Shown: positions 18,853-27,388 of the stretch, piece by piece
Layout of the letters: each line of letters begins with the position of its first letter
Position numbering within the stretch: position 1 is the first letter of the stretch
Origin: Nitrospira lenta
GTDB lineage: Bacteria; Nitrospirota; Nitrospiria; Nitrospirales; Nitrospiraceae
Direction: 5' to 3'
NCBI RefSeq assembly: GCF_900403705.1
Contig: NZ_OUNR01000001.1
Span: 1-64,000, forward strand
Length of the DNA stretch: 64,000 nt
Program-made: the position numbers and the translations under genes
Notes under the pieces: model-generated
Databases searched by the model: none
What the model was told of the DNA's origin: nothing
What the model saw: the letters and a program-made list of their open reading frames with translations, nothing else

Positions 18853-20840
18853 ACAGTCGGAGACCCGACCGCTTGAGGGGCGGCAGATGCCGCCGTTTGT
18901 TCGCGGCGCCACGCCAGGCGATAGCGGCGATCGGTGATCGCCAATACTCCGCCTAACGCCATGATCAGACAGCCTCCCCAAATCCAGTCGATAAAGGGTT
19001 TGTGATAGAGCCGCACACTCCAGGCTCCGGCCTCAAGCGGCTCACCCAACGACACATAGAGATCCCGCCACAATCCCGAATCGATCGCCGCTTCGGTCAT
19101 CGTTTGCTTCTGCACCATATATCGACGCTTCTCCGGATACATCACGGTGACATCGTGACCGTCCTTCGTCACGCGGAAGGTCCCGCGGGCGGCGATGTAG
19201 TTCGGGCCCGCAAATTCTTTCGCGCCATCGAACTGAAAGGTATAGGTCCCGATGGTCGCATGATCGCCGACATTCATCCGCAAATCCTGTTCGGTTTCAA
19301 ACCCCTTCACCATCGTCACTCCGACGATGAAGACCGCGATTCCGCAATGGGCGATGATCATGCCCCAATAGGAGCGTGGCACCGCTGCGAGACGCGCGGC
19401 CAAACCGGCGCCGTCACCATGGGTCAGCCGTTCACGGACATTAATTACCGCCGTCGTCGCAATCCACAAGGCCAACAACAGGCCCAGACTGAGCAGCGGC
19501 GTCCATTTGCCCAGCACGAACGGCAGCAGCACAGCCGTGACGACACTGGCTCCGAAGGCCCAGCGCAGCCGTAAGGCGAGACTCGGCAGGCTCGCTTTCT
19601 TCCATTGGGCCAGCGGCCCGATACCCATCAGAAAAATGGCGGGCGTCATGAGGGGAACGAAGACCGTATCGAAATACGGCGGGCCGACTGAAATTTTCCC
19701 GAGTCCTAACGCGTCCAGAAACAGCGGATACAGCGTCCCCAGCAACACCGATCCCATGGCGACGACGAGCAACACATTGTTCGCCAGCAGCATCGCTTCA
19801 CGCGAGACCAGATCGAATCCGCCGCCCAATCCGACGCGCGGCGCCCGCCAGGCATAGAGCAGGAGAGACCCGCCAATGACGATCGCCAGAAAGACCAGGA
19901 TAAATAACCCGCGTTTAGGATCCGTCGCGAACGCATGGACTGAGGTCAACACACCGGACCGCACCAGGAATGTGCCGAGGAGACTGAGCGAGAACGCCAT
20001 AATGGCCAGGAGCACCGTCCAGACCTTAAACCCGCCTCGTTTATCCGTCACCGCCAGCGAGTGAATCAACGCCGTCCCGGCCAGCCAGGGCATGAAGGAG
20101 GCATTCTCCACCGGATCCCAGAACCACCAGCCACCCCACCCCAATTCGTAGTAGGCCCATCCGCTGCCTAACGCGATCCCGACCGTCAAGAAGCACCAGG
20201 CGACCGTCGTCCAAGGGCGAGACCAGCGCGCCCAGGCTGCATCCAGGTTGCCACCCAGCAACGCAGCGATGGCAAACGCAAACGCGACGGAAAACCCCAC
20301 ATACCCCATATAGAGCATCGGCGGATGCATGACCATCCCGGGATCCTGGAGCAACGGATTCAGATCGCGGCCATCGAGCGCAGCAGGGATCAACCGCTCA
20401 AACGGGTTCGAGACCGTCAACATGAACAGGAGAAATCCGAGACTCACCAAACCCATGACGCCAAGAATGCGCGCCCGCATAGCTTCCGGAAGATGTTTCG
20501 AAAAGAGCGTCACCGCCATCATCCAGAGCGTCAGAATAAACGTCCACAAGAGGAGCGAGCCTTCATGAGCTCCCCAAATGGCGGCCAGACGATACTGCAG
20601 TGGCAGCTTGGAATTGGCATTCGCCGCAACATAGAGCACCGAAAAGTCTTTATCGGCAAACGCATAGCCCAGGCAACAGAAGGCGATGAGCACCAGCAGA
20701 AACTGCCCCCGCGCCGCAGGCTTCGCGACTGCCATGAGGGACGCGTTGCCGGACGCGGCTCCAAAAATCGGCACGGTGCCCTGGACGGCGGCGACACAGA
20801 GCGCGAGGATCAAAGCAAACTGGCCGATTTCTGGAATCAT
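18849..20840 (-). CDS. ccmF: Heme lyase CcmF
   Basis: The 663-residue multi-spanning membrane protein carries the tryptophan-rich heme-handling motif WGGWWFWDPVENASFMPWL at about residues 230-250, and conserved histidines in HPPMLYMGY and AHEGSLLLW. CcmF with CcmH/I attaches heme covalently to apocytochrome c. It is separated from ccmE by only 19 bp and overlaps ccmG by 4 bp. The length is typical of the family. Confidence 0.96.
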   Translation of the reverse strand: MIPEIGQFALILALCVAAVQGTVPIFGAASGNASLMAVAKPAARGQFLLVLIAFCCLGYAFADKDFSVLYVAANANSKLPLQYRLAAIWGAHEGSLLLWTFILTLWMMAVTLFSKHLPEAMRARILGVMGLVSLGFLLFMLTVSNPFERLIPAALDGRDLNPLLQDPGMVMHPPMLYMGYVGFSVAFAFAIAALLGGNLDAAWARWSRPWTTVAWCFLTVGIALGSGWAYYELGWGGWWFWDPVENASFMPWLAGTALIHSLAVTDKRGGFKVWTVLLAIMAFSLSLLGTFLVRSGVLTSVHAFATDPKRGLFILVFLAIVIGGSLLLYAWRAPRVGLGGGFDLVSREAMLLANNVLLVVAMGSVLLGTLYPLFLDALGLGKISVGPPYFDTVFVPLMTPAIFLMGIGPLAQWKKASLPSLALRLRWAFGASVVTAVLLPFVLGKWTPLLSLGLLLALWIATTAVINVRERLTHGDGAGLAARLAAVPRSYWGMIIAHCGIAVFIVGVTMVKGFETEQDLRMNVGDHATIGTYTFQFDGAKEFAGPNYIAARGTFRVTKDGHDVTVMYPEKRRYMVQKQTMTEAAIDSGLWRDLYVSLGEPLEAGAWSVRLYHKPFIDWIWGGCLIMALGGVLAITDRRYRLAWRREQTAASAAPQAVGSPTV

Positions 20841-20859
20841 GCGGGTGTCCTACTCTCTA

Positions 20860-21324
20860 TTACGGCGTCACGACAAGTGTATTGCTGCTCTGCTTCCCGG
20901 CGGCCTTGGCCTTGGCCATCGCCTCGGCGGCTTCCGGCGGCATATAGTTTTCGTCGTGCTTGGCCAGTACCTCGCTGGCCACGAAGGTCCCCTCGGGCGA
21001 GAGCTTCCCCTGAGCCACCGCCCCCTTCCCCTCCTTGAAGAGATCCGGGAGGATGCCCTTGTACATCACCGGGACACGTTTCACCGTATCGCTCATCACG
21101 AAATGGACGGTCAAGCCGTCGTTCTCCCGAGTGAGCGTCCCGGCTTCGACCATGCCCCCAATGCGGAAGCTTTGGCCTTTCGGCACTTCCCCGTTCGCCA
21201 CCTGGGTCGGCGTGAAAAAGAACACCAGATTGCTTTGGAACGCGTTCAGGACCAACGCCGCGGCGATACCCAAGGCCACGAGGCCAAGACCGATCAGGCT
21301 GAATCGTTTTCGTCGCGGAGTCAT
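20860..21324 (-). CDS. ccmE: Heme chaperone CcmE
   Basis: This periplasmic heme chaperone has one N-terminal anchor ([20 protein letters not shown]) and the OB-fold domain. The sequence [11 protein letters not shown] contains the histidine (H123) that binds heme covalently and the conserved tyrosine. ATG 21324 overlaps the ccmD stop by one base. A GTG three bases earlier is an alternative start, and the AGGAG spacing fits either. Confidence 0.95.
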   Translation of the reverse strand: MTPRRKRFSLIGLGLVALGIAAALVLNAFQSNLVFFFTPTQVANGEVPKGQSFRIGGMVEAGTLTRENDGLTVHFVMSDTVKRVPVMYKGILPDLFKEGKGAVAQGKLSPEGTFVASEVLAKHDENYMPPEAAEAMAKAKAAGKQSSNTLVVTP

Positions 21325-21494
21325 CACTGGTTCACTCCTTCTTCAGGAGACTCAATCCGCAACGCCATGGCCTGACGGCGGCGCACCATCACGACTTCCC
21401 AGACCATGCACAGAGCGGTCATCCCAAACGACAGCCACACATAGAAACCATACCCGCCCATCGCCAGAAACTCCGAGAGGCTCCCCCACTTCAT
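21324..21494 (-). CDS. ccmD: Cytochrome c maturation protein CcmD
   Basis: This 56-residue protein was found by reading between ccmC and ccmE. It starts [20 protein letters not shown], has one transmembrane helix with the CcmD-like GGYxxYVW pattern, and a charged tail with RRRQA. CcmD bridges CcmC, CcmE and CcmAB in heme loading. Its ATG overlaps the ccmC stop by 4 bp, and its stop overlaps the ccmE start. Confidence 0.9.
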   Translation of the reverse strand: MKWGSLSEFLAMGGYGFYVWLSFGMTALCMVWEVVMVRRRQAMALRIESPEEGVNQ

Positions 21495-22255
21495 GAACGA
21501 ACCTCCTTCAGGCTCTGCTCGAACACCGTCTGACTCGACCGCATCTGACGATTCCGCTCAAGTATCACACAACGCAGACGCACCAGAATCACCGCGATAC
21601 TGTACATCCAAAAGCCCACGGTCATGAGCAACATCGCCATCAACATGGTCGCGGCCATCTTCGGCGCCGCCGTCATACTGACCGATGCGCCTTGATGCAG
21701 CGTGTTCCACCAGCGCACCGAAAAATAAATGATCGGCACATTGACCACGCCGACCAATGCGAACAACGCACTCGCCCGGTCCGCCCGGCGGAGATCATCG
21801 ATCGAGGCATGCAACAGCATCACGCCCAGATACAAGAAAAACAAAATCAGCTCAGAGGTGAGCCGCGCATCCCAGACCCACCAGGCCCCCCAAGTCGGCT
21901 TCCCCCACAGGGCACCGGTAAAGAGCGCCAGAAAGGTGAACATCGCGCCGGTGGGAGCAATCGCTTGCGCCATCATAAAGGATGGACGCGCCTTCAACCC
22001 CAAACCGAGTCCCGCCCAGATGGCCATCACCACATACAGAAACATCGACATCCAGGCCGCCGGCACATGCACGAAGATAATGCGATAGGCATCCCCCTGC
22101 TGAAAGTCTGTGGGGGCAACGAAAAACCCCAGATAGAGTCCGGCCGCCATAAACAGGGCCGCCACGCCCGCACACCAGGGGATGAGCCTCCCGGCAAACG
22201 GATACAGGGCCTGTGGCGAGGAATACTTTGACCATGTGACGCGCGATTCGCTCAT
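21491..22255 (-). CDS. ccmC: Heme exporter protein CcmC
   Basis: The 254-residue protein has six transmembrane segments and the heme-handling motif TWGAWWVWDARLTSELILFF, with flanking histidines in FVHVPAAWMS and LHQGAS. CcmC loads heme onto CcmE. I start at ATG 22255 (MSESRVTWSKY). The longer frame reaching 22936 is a shadow of ccmB in another frame. It follows ccmB by 11 bp. Confidence 0.94.
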   Translation of the reverse strand: MSESRVTWSKYSSPQALYPFAGRLIPWCAGVAALFMAAGLYLGFFVAPTDFQQGDAYRIIFVHVPAAWMSMFLYVVMAIWAGLGLGLKARPSFMMAQAIAPTGAMFTFLALFTGALWGKPTWGAWWVWDARLTSELILFFLYLGVMLLHASIDDLRRADRASALFALVGVVNVPIIYFSVRWWNTLHQGASVSMTAAPKMAATMLMAMLLMTVGFWMYSIAVILVRLRCVILERNRQMRSSQTVFEQSLKEVRS

Positions 22256-22266
22256 ACTGTTCCCGT

Positions 22267-22950
22267 TTACTCTACCGCAATACGCACCGCTGCCGCCGCA
22301 GCCCAGGGGGCCAGCGGAAGCGCCACCATTAAGCAGGCCCCGAGCAGCGACAGATTGGCCTCTGCCCCGATCCCCGACACTGTACTGCTCACTGCGCCCG
22401 CGCCGAAAATCAACACCGGAATGAACAACGGCAAGACCAGCAGCGCTACCAGCATCCCGCTGCCACGCACTCCCAGAGTGAGCGCCGCCCCAATCGATCC
22501 GATCAAACTCAACGTCGGCGTTCCAAGCAGCAGCGACAGCGCGAGCACTCCCAACGCCTCTCCTTCCAACCCGAACTGCACTCCCAGCAACAGCGACAAC
22601 AAGACGACCGGCAACCCGGACACCAGCCAATGAGCAACCACCTTGGCCAACACCAGCACCGTGAGCGGATGCGGAATCAACACCATCTGTTCTAACACGC
22701 CATCCTGGTAGTCCGCTGTAAAGACTCGCCCGAGCGAGAGCAGACAGGACAGCAGGGCCGCTACCCACAACACCCCCGGCGCGATCATCCGCAAGACGGC
22801 TGGCTCGGGGCCGACTCCCAAAGGAAACAGACTGGCGACCATGACAAAGAAAAATACCGTTGTCATCATGTCGGCGCGCCGGCGAAAAGCCAGCAGGAGA
22901 TCCCGCCTCACGATCGCCCGCATCGCGCCGCCCCAACCAGACTGATTCAT
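22267..22950 (-). CDS. ccmB: Heme exporter permease CcmB
   Basis: The 227-residue integral membrane protein has six hydrophobic segments and the conserved FTADYQDGVLEQMVLIPHPL segment. It is the permease partner of CcmA in the ATP-driven release of holo-CcmE. Its start overlaps the ccmA stop by 4 bp (ATGA). Confidence 0.94.
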   Translation of the reverse strand: MNQSGWGGAMRAIVRRDLLLAFRRRADMMTTVFFFVMVASLFPLGVGPEPAVLRMIAPGVLWVAALLSCLLSLGRVFTADYQDGVLEQMVLIPHPLTVLVLAKVVAHWLVSGLPVVLLSLLLGVQFGLEGEALGVLALSLLLGTPTLSLIGSIGAALTLGVRGSGMLVALLVLPLFIPVLIFGAGAVSSTVSGIGAEANLSLLGACLMVALPLAPWAAAAAVRIAVE

Positions 22951-23567
22951 CCGGGAAGCCTCAGGTATCGCAGAGAGTCCCGAGGAAGCGCGACCTCTTG
23001 ATGCGTCGCTACGACGGCCATCCCCCCCGCGTCCAGATGCTGTTTGAACCGCTGCGTCAGAAGCGTGATCCCGCCCTCGTCCAACGCGGCAAACGGTTCA
23101 TCCAAAATCCACAGCGGCCGCCTCGACAGCCAAAGCCGGGCCAGCGCCACGCGGCGTTTTTGCCCCTGCGAAAGCACTCTTGTCGGCAACGCCTGGACGC
23201 GCCGCCCCAGGCCGACCGCCTGCAACGCCTCCTGCGCGGAACCCGCGGATGAATCATCACCGGACAGGTGCGCGGACATCTGCACATTCTCCACCGGCGT
23301 CAGATCATCCTTGATGCCGTTGAGATGCCCCAGATACGTCAGATGCTGCGTATACTCGTCGTTCATTCCGGCGATATCCGTCCCATTCCACCGGATCGTT
23401 CCTTGCTCCCCCGGGAGTAACCCGCACAACATGCGGAGCAAGCTCGACTTCCCACTGCCGTTCTCTCCCACAACCGCGAAGAGAAGACCGGGTGTCACGG
23501 TGACATTGAGACCGGAGAATAGTTCGCGCGCTCCGCGCGCGCAGGCCAGATCAATCGTTTCAAGCAT
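22947..23567 (-). CDS. ccmA: Heme exporter ATP-binding protein CcmA
   Basis: The ABC ATPase has Walker A VVGENGSGKSS, signature LSQGQKRRVALARL and Walker B LWILDEPFAALD. It powers the CcmAB step of heme delivery. I chose ATG 23567 (MLETIDLACARG, 206 residues). A GTG at 23594 would add nine residues, and neither has a strong SD. It is the first gene of the nine-gene ccm operon, so the promoter should lie within 23568-23888. Confidence 0.93.
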   Translation of the reverse strand: MLETIDLACARGARELFSGLNVTVTPGLLFAVVGENGSGKSSLLRMLCGLLPGEQGTIRWNGTDIAGMNDEYTQHLTYLGHLNGIKDDLTPVENVQMSAHLSGDDSSAGSAQEALQAVGLGRRVQALPTRVLSQGQKRRVALARLWLSRRPLWILDEPFAALDEGGITLLTQRFKQHLDAGGMAVVATHQEVALPRDSLRYLRLPG

Positions 23568-23888
23568 CGTCAATGTGGTCCAAGAAAACGGCACAATCCC
23601 GGCCAGGTAAGGACCGCATCCCTCCCTGCAACCCGCAGATATTGCCTGCGCCGGAGAGCGCTTGCAAGAAGCAAAGCGAGCCTACGGTCACTGGTTCATA
23701 AATGGGTCCGAGCAGGTTATCCAATACTCTGGCCTACGGACCTGCCCGCAGGCCCGGCTCCACCTCGGATCATGGCACGAAGATACTTGAGCCTGACAGA
23801 AGGCTCAGGTACCGTATCGATAGAACTGTCCCCGTCGAACCCGGCCCCAGAGGAACGATTCGTCTGCAGGGAAGGAACCGGTGAACTG
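23568..23888. other. Divergent intergenic region between ccmA and the DUF4832 gene
   Basis: The stretch should hold the ccm promoter (leftward) and that of the DUF4832 gene (rightward), but I see no clear boxes. A hairpin at 23788-23807 pairs TGAGCCT with AGGCTCA around a six-base loop. Small open frames here have no start signal or recognisable product. Confidence 0.45.
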
Positions 23889-25298
23889 ATGAATCAGATG
23901 CGCCTGGCAGTACCCCTCATGCTGACAGCGCTCGTGATAACCAACACGTCGTGCGCCGTGCCTTCCGCGCGACAGGCAACGGATCTCCCTCGCACGTCGG
24001 CGACCACACAGAGGGTGACCCTCCATCCTCGGGAAATCACAGACATCCTCTATAACCCGGGAATGGGCTTCGCCGATTTCCACTTCGGATTCGGCCACCC
24101 GCCCACGCCCGACACCTACCCGCGCTCGACCGTGGCCTACTTCCGCTGGTCCTGGGCCGACCTCGAACCAACGGAAGGCCAATACGCCTTCGATCTGATC
24201 GATCGCATCATCGAGCAGGCCAAAGCTAAAGGCGAGCGGCTGGCATTCCGCGTCATGTCCGAATATCGTTCCGGGTCTCCGGCCTGGCTGCTGGCGAAAG
24301 GCGTCCCCACGATTGCCGTCGGCGGCGGGCGCTTCCCCGATTACAACAACCCGATCTTTCTCGCCTATCACGAAAAGCTCATCGCGGCCTTGGGCGCGCG
24401 CTATGGCCAATCGCCGGATATCGATCATGTGGACATCGGATCGATCGGATGCTGGGGAGAGTGGAATATGGCCTGCTGCCAAGGCGTGGAACGGCAGTGC
24501 CAGCAATACTTTCCCACCGAAGATGTCCAGCTCATGATCACCGATTGGTATTTCAAATATTTTCCGCAAGTCCCGTTAGTCATGCTGCATGGCGGGCAAC
24601 TCCGGTATGCCACCGAGCGCGGGGCCGGCTGGCGGGGCGACTGCTTCGGCGACTATGGATACTTTCGCCCGGATTGGAATCATATGGAGCAGGCCTATAC
24701 ACCCGTGCTCCATGATCCGGTCATCGCCGCCGCATGGAGGCGCGGCCCGGTGCAGTTTGAAGTCTGCGGCGTCATGCAGGATTGGGAAGACAAAGGCTTC
24801 GACATCGATCGCATTCTGCAACAGGGTTTGGATTGGCACGTCTCCGTCCTGAACGCAAAGTCTTCGCCGGTGCCGGCTCGCTGGCGGTCTAAAGTCAATG
24901 AGTTCCTCAAGAAGATCGGTTATCGGCTAGTGCTGCGGACCGTCAGCCACCCGGCGGAAGTCACAGTTGGTCCGACCTGGACCCTTCAGACCGAATGGGA
25001 AAACATCGGCGTAGCGCCTATCTACCGACCCTGGCCGCTTGCCTTCCGACTGAGAAATGCGACCGATGACGTCGTCGCCCAGTGGACCAGCCACGCCGAC
25101 GTGAAACAATGGCTCCCTGGCACGCGCTATCAGATTGAGGATGCCCTGAGAATCCCCGCCCAGATTGCATCAGGAGCCTATCGGCTGGATGTCGCCGTGC
25201 TCCATGAAACAGGCGGATCAGCGCTCGTCGAACTCGCGATCGAAGGCAAGCGCGCGGACGGCTGGTACGAGCTCTCCACCATCACCGTAGATGAATAG
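23889..25298 (+). CDS. DUF4832 domain-containing exported protein
   Basis: This 469-residue protein has an N-terminal signal peptide (LAVPLMLTALVITNTSC; the cysteine lacks a canonical lipobox). It continues as a glycoside-hydrolase-like TIM barrel with YNPGMGFADFHFGFG near residue 57, YFRWSWADLEPTEGQY, and DIGSIGCWGEWN around residue 185. A C-terminal beta-sandwich with DUF4832 features (VGPTWTLQTEWENIGVAPIY) follows. The family is often annotated as beta-galactosidase-like, but substrate and activity are unknown. I chose ATG 23889 over an upstream frame to 23772 because it opens the signal peptide. Confidence 0.78.
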   Translation: MNQMRLAVPLMLTALVITNTSCAVPSARQATDLPRTSATTQRVTLHPREITDILYNPGMGFADFHFGFGHPPTPDTYPRSTVAYFRWSWADLEPTEGQYAFDLIDRIIEQAKAKGERLAFRVMSEYRSGSPAWLLAKGVPTIAVGGGRFPDYNNPIFLAYHEKLIAALGARYGQSPDIDHVDIGSIGCWGEWNMACCQGVERQCQQYFPTEDVQLMITDWYFKYFPQVPLVMLHGGQLRYATERGAGWRGDCFGDYGYFRPDWNHMEQAYTPVLHDPVIAAAWRRGPVQFEVCGVMQDWEDKGFDIDRILQQGLDWHVSVLNAKSSPVPARWRSKVNEFLKKIGYRLVLRTVSHPAEVTVGPTWTLQTEWENIGVAPIYRPWPLAFRLRNATDDVVAQWTSHADVKQWLPGTRYQIEDALRIPAQIASGAYRLDVAVLHETGGSALVELAIEGKRADGWYELSTITVDE

Positions 25299-25378
25299 CC
25301 AGAGGCCTTCACTATCCCCCTTCAACGGATCAAGGACGCATCAGAGGCTGCAGTGTGTATGGAGAACTGTCGAGGAGG

Positions 25379-26563
25379 CTACGTTCGCACGCGAAGCTTT
25401 TTCATTTCCCGAATGGTTCCCGTCTCTCGTGTGTCGTAGCCGCCGAGCGCTTCGATTTCCGACCGAAACACGCGGCTGACGATCGTATTGAAGAAGATCG
25501 ACAGCGTGGGATGTTGGGCGAGCAGCTGAGTAGGAATGACCAAATCGTAGCGTTCATCCTGGAGCGGGATGAAATCGAGGTTGTAGAGCCTCGCCACGGA
25601 GCGAAGGCCGATCCCCGCATCCACCTGCTCCTCCGCGATGTGCCTGGCGATTTCGATGTGGGAGGTAGCGAGATGATCATACCCCTTGATGTGATTCGGC
25701 TTGAGGCCGACCCCGCGTAGCCTGCGATCGAGTAACTCGCGCGCCCCGGATCCGGATTCACGATTCATGATCGCGATGTTTTTCCGGTCCAGATCGGCCA
25801 CCTCTCGGATCTGCTTCGGATTCCCGCGCTTGACCATGAGCCCCGCTTCCCATTGGGCGAAGGTCACGATGGTCACATCACCCGCGCCGAGATGCTTCCG
25901 GAGATAAGGCAAATTCCACTCGCCGGATTGCGTATCTTGAACGTGCAGTCCCGCGACATGCACCTCCCGGCGCTTGACCGCTTCAAGCGCCGCAGCACTT
26001 CCCATCGTCCATCCGACGACGGAGGTCTTTTCGTTCTGCCGGCGAACGTATTCTCCGACAAGGAAAATCGCCGGATCGCAGCCGGCCACGATGATCTCGT
26101 CCTCGATGAACCGGTGATCGCGAAGCAATTCCACCTTGACGTTTCGGGTCCCCCGCCGTGACCCCGCAGCGGCCCCAAGCAGCAAGCCATCCGCAGGCAC
26201 CGTGAGACTCAAGACATCCCCTAATTCCGACACCGGCCGTACGATCGTGCGATCGCCGATCTTGGCGACCTTGACGCGAATCCGGTCCGCAACAGGCGCC
26301 GATCCGATCAGCTCGCCCTCGATCACTTCCCCATCGGAAATCAGCGAGAAAATATCTTCAACCCGGCACTGAAGTGACTTGGCTAAACGCAGCGCAACCG
26401 GGGTCGTTGGAAAATAGCGCGACGTTTCTATCGCATAGACTGCCTGCCGCGTCAGCCCCGCCATCTGAGCCAAGTCGCCTTGAGACAACCCCGTGGCTGA
26501 CCGGAGGGCCTTCAGACGGTTCTCAATATTGCTGGCCGGCTCTGCTTTGCTTTTGTCACTCAT
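25379..26563 (-). CDS. XRE-type HTH regulator with PBP-like ligand domain (molybdate/tungstate-type)
   Basis: The 394-residue protein has a XRE-family HTH at residues 14-68 (LSQGDLAQMAGLTRQAVYAIE). A middle region of about 80 residues follows, then a periplasmic-binding-protein-like domain (about 150-380) with ESGSGARELLDRRL, of the PF12727 type often found with molybdate genes. It is a soluble one-component sensor. A paralogue lies at 62513-63706. The next gene upstream in transcription is mop, which supports Mo/W sensing. No SD precedes ATG 26563. A TTGACA box 38 bases before the ATG suggests a leaderless mRNA, and a 23-bp palindrome at 26597-26619 suggests autoregulation. Confidence 0.85.
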   Translation of the reverse strand: MSDKSKAEPASNIENRLKALRSATGLSQGDLAQMAGLTRQAVYAIETSRYFPTTPVALRLAKSLQCRVEDIFSLISDGEVIEGELIGSAPVADRIRVKVAKIGDRTIVRPVSELGDVLSLTVPADGLLLGAAAGSRRGTRNVKVELLRDHRFIEDEIIVAGCDPAIFLVGEYVRRQNEKTSVVGWTMGSAAALEAVKRREVHVAGLHVQDTQSGEWNLPYLRKHLGAGDVTIVTFAQWEAGLMVKRGNPKQIREVADLDRKNIAIMNRESGSGARELLDRRLRGVGLKPNHIKGYDHLATSHIEIARHIAEEQVDAGIGLRSVARLYNLDFIPLQDERYDLVIPTQLLAQHPTLSIFFNTIVSRVFRSEIEALGGYDTRETGTIREMKKLRVRT

Positions 26564-26596
26564 ACGCAGGTTCGGTAACAGAATCGAGAGGAGAAT

Positions 26597-26619
26597 GTCA
26601 AATATCAGCAGTATTTGAC
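26597..26619. promoter_or_regulatory. Palindromic operator with -35 box of the XRE-PBP regulator
   Basis: GTCAAATA and TATTTGAC form a perfect 8-bp inverted repeat around the 7-bp spacer TCAGCAG. The left arm includes TTGACA on the minus strand (26596-26601), placed as a -35 box for the regulator. The -10 is weak. The half site ATATTTGACA matches motifs before five other transcription units in the window. Confidence 0.6.
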
Positions 26620-26654
26620 GGCAATAGGTGACCTCGAAACACTGCGGGCACCGA

Positions 26655-26747
26655 GACCGTCGTGGGAAGAACGCACGACGGTCGGCCGTCGAGGGCTAAG
26701 CGCGAAGAGTCGCGCAGCAGCGAGTGTCATTCCATGACACTCGCTGC
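26655..26747. other. Three consecutive stem-loops between mop and the regulator
   Basis: Three hairpins stand in a row. GACCGTCGTG pairs with CACGACGGTC at 26655-26683 (10 bp, 9-nt loop). GCGCGA pairs with TCGCGC at 26700-26715 (6 bp, 4-nt loop). GCAGCGAGTGTCA pairs with TGACACTCGCTGC at 26717-26747 (13 bp, 5-nt loop). They follow the mop stop on the minus strand and precede the regulator promoter. No U-tract follows, so a terminator, processing site or structured RNA are all possible. Confidence 0.6.
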
Positions 26748-26772
26748 CAGACTACGGCTCCTGAACGAGCAC

Positions 26773-26976
26773 TTACTTCCCGATCATCACCTCGGTCGCC
26801 TTGACGGCCACCGTCACGGTATCCCCGTTCTTCAAGCCCATATTCTTGACCGAGCCCTCCGTGATCGCCGCGACAAATTCGAGGCTTCCCACCTTCACCG
26901 TCACTTCAGCCATCGCGGCGCCCTCGGTGATCTTTGTGACCGTTCCCTGAAATTGATTCCGTGCGCTGAGCTTCAT
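26773..26976 (-). CDS. mop: Molbindin / molybdenum-pterin-binding protein Mop
   Basis: The 67-residue protein is a single Mop/TOBE domain: MKLSARNQFQGTVTKITEGA, then EVTVKVGSLEFVAAIT and VKNMGLKNGDTVTVAVKATEVMI. Molbindins assemble as hexamers and store molybdate or tungstate in the cytoplasm. It follows the HTH-TOBE gene by 10 bp and is probably co-transcribed with it. An AGGAGA lies before the ATG. Confidence 0.93.
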   Translation of the reverse strand: MKLSARNQFQGTVTKITEGAAMAEVTVKVGSLEFVAAITEGSVKNMGLKNGDTVTVAVKATEVMIGK

Positions 26977-26986
26977 GAGATTCTCC

Positions 26987-27388
26987 TTAGTCTTTCACGA
27001 CCATAACTTCGGTTGCTTTCACGAGGGCGATGGCGGTGTCTCCGACACGCAGCCCAAGGTCCTCAAGTGCATCCCGCGTAATCACAGCCGTAATTCTGTG
27101 TGAACCGATATTGATGTCTACTTGCGCCATGATCGCGTCCCGTTTAATCGCCGTCACTTTCCCGACCAACTTGTTGCGCCCGCTGACGTCTTCGCCGCCG
27201 GCTTTTTGCTTTCCCATCGATCGGTCAAGGAGCGATTTACTGAACCGGTACCGGCCGCCGATCTTTGGCGCGTGCAGCTTCCCCTCCCAGATGTACCGGT
27301 AGAAGGTCGGCAACGTCAGACGCACGTACTTGGCGGCTTCTTTCGCGGTCAGGACGTCACCTGCTCCGTCTCGGGATCTCCCTGCCAT
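26987..27388 (-). CDS. Helix-turn-helix (excisionase-type) protein with C-terminal TOBE domain
   Basis: The product combines a MerR/excisionase-like HTH (LTAKEAAKYVRLTLPTFYRY, residues 12-31) with a C-terminal Mop/TOBE domain (GRNKLVGKVTAIKRDAIMAQ onward). It is a likely molybdate-responsive DNA-binding protein. I chose ATG 27388 (133 residues) because GGAAAGGG lies eight bases upstream and the domain starts right after. ATG 27463 (158 residues) is an alternative. The further open frame to 27718 does not look coding. It precedes mop by 10 bp. Confidence 0.78.
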   Translation of the reverse strand: MAGRSRDGAGDVLTAKEAAKYVRLTLPTFYRYIWEGKLHAPKIGGRYRFSKSLLDRSMGKQKAGGEDVSGRNKLVGKVTAIKRDAIMAQVDINIGSHRITAVITRDALEDLGLRVGDTAIALVKATEVMVVKD

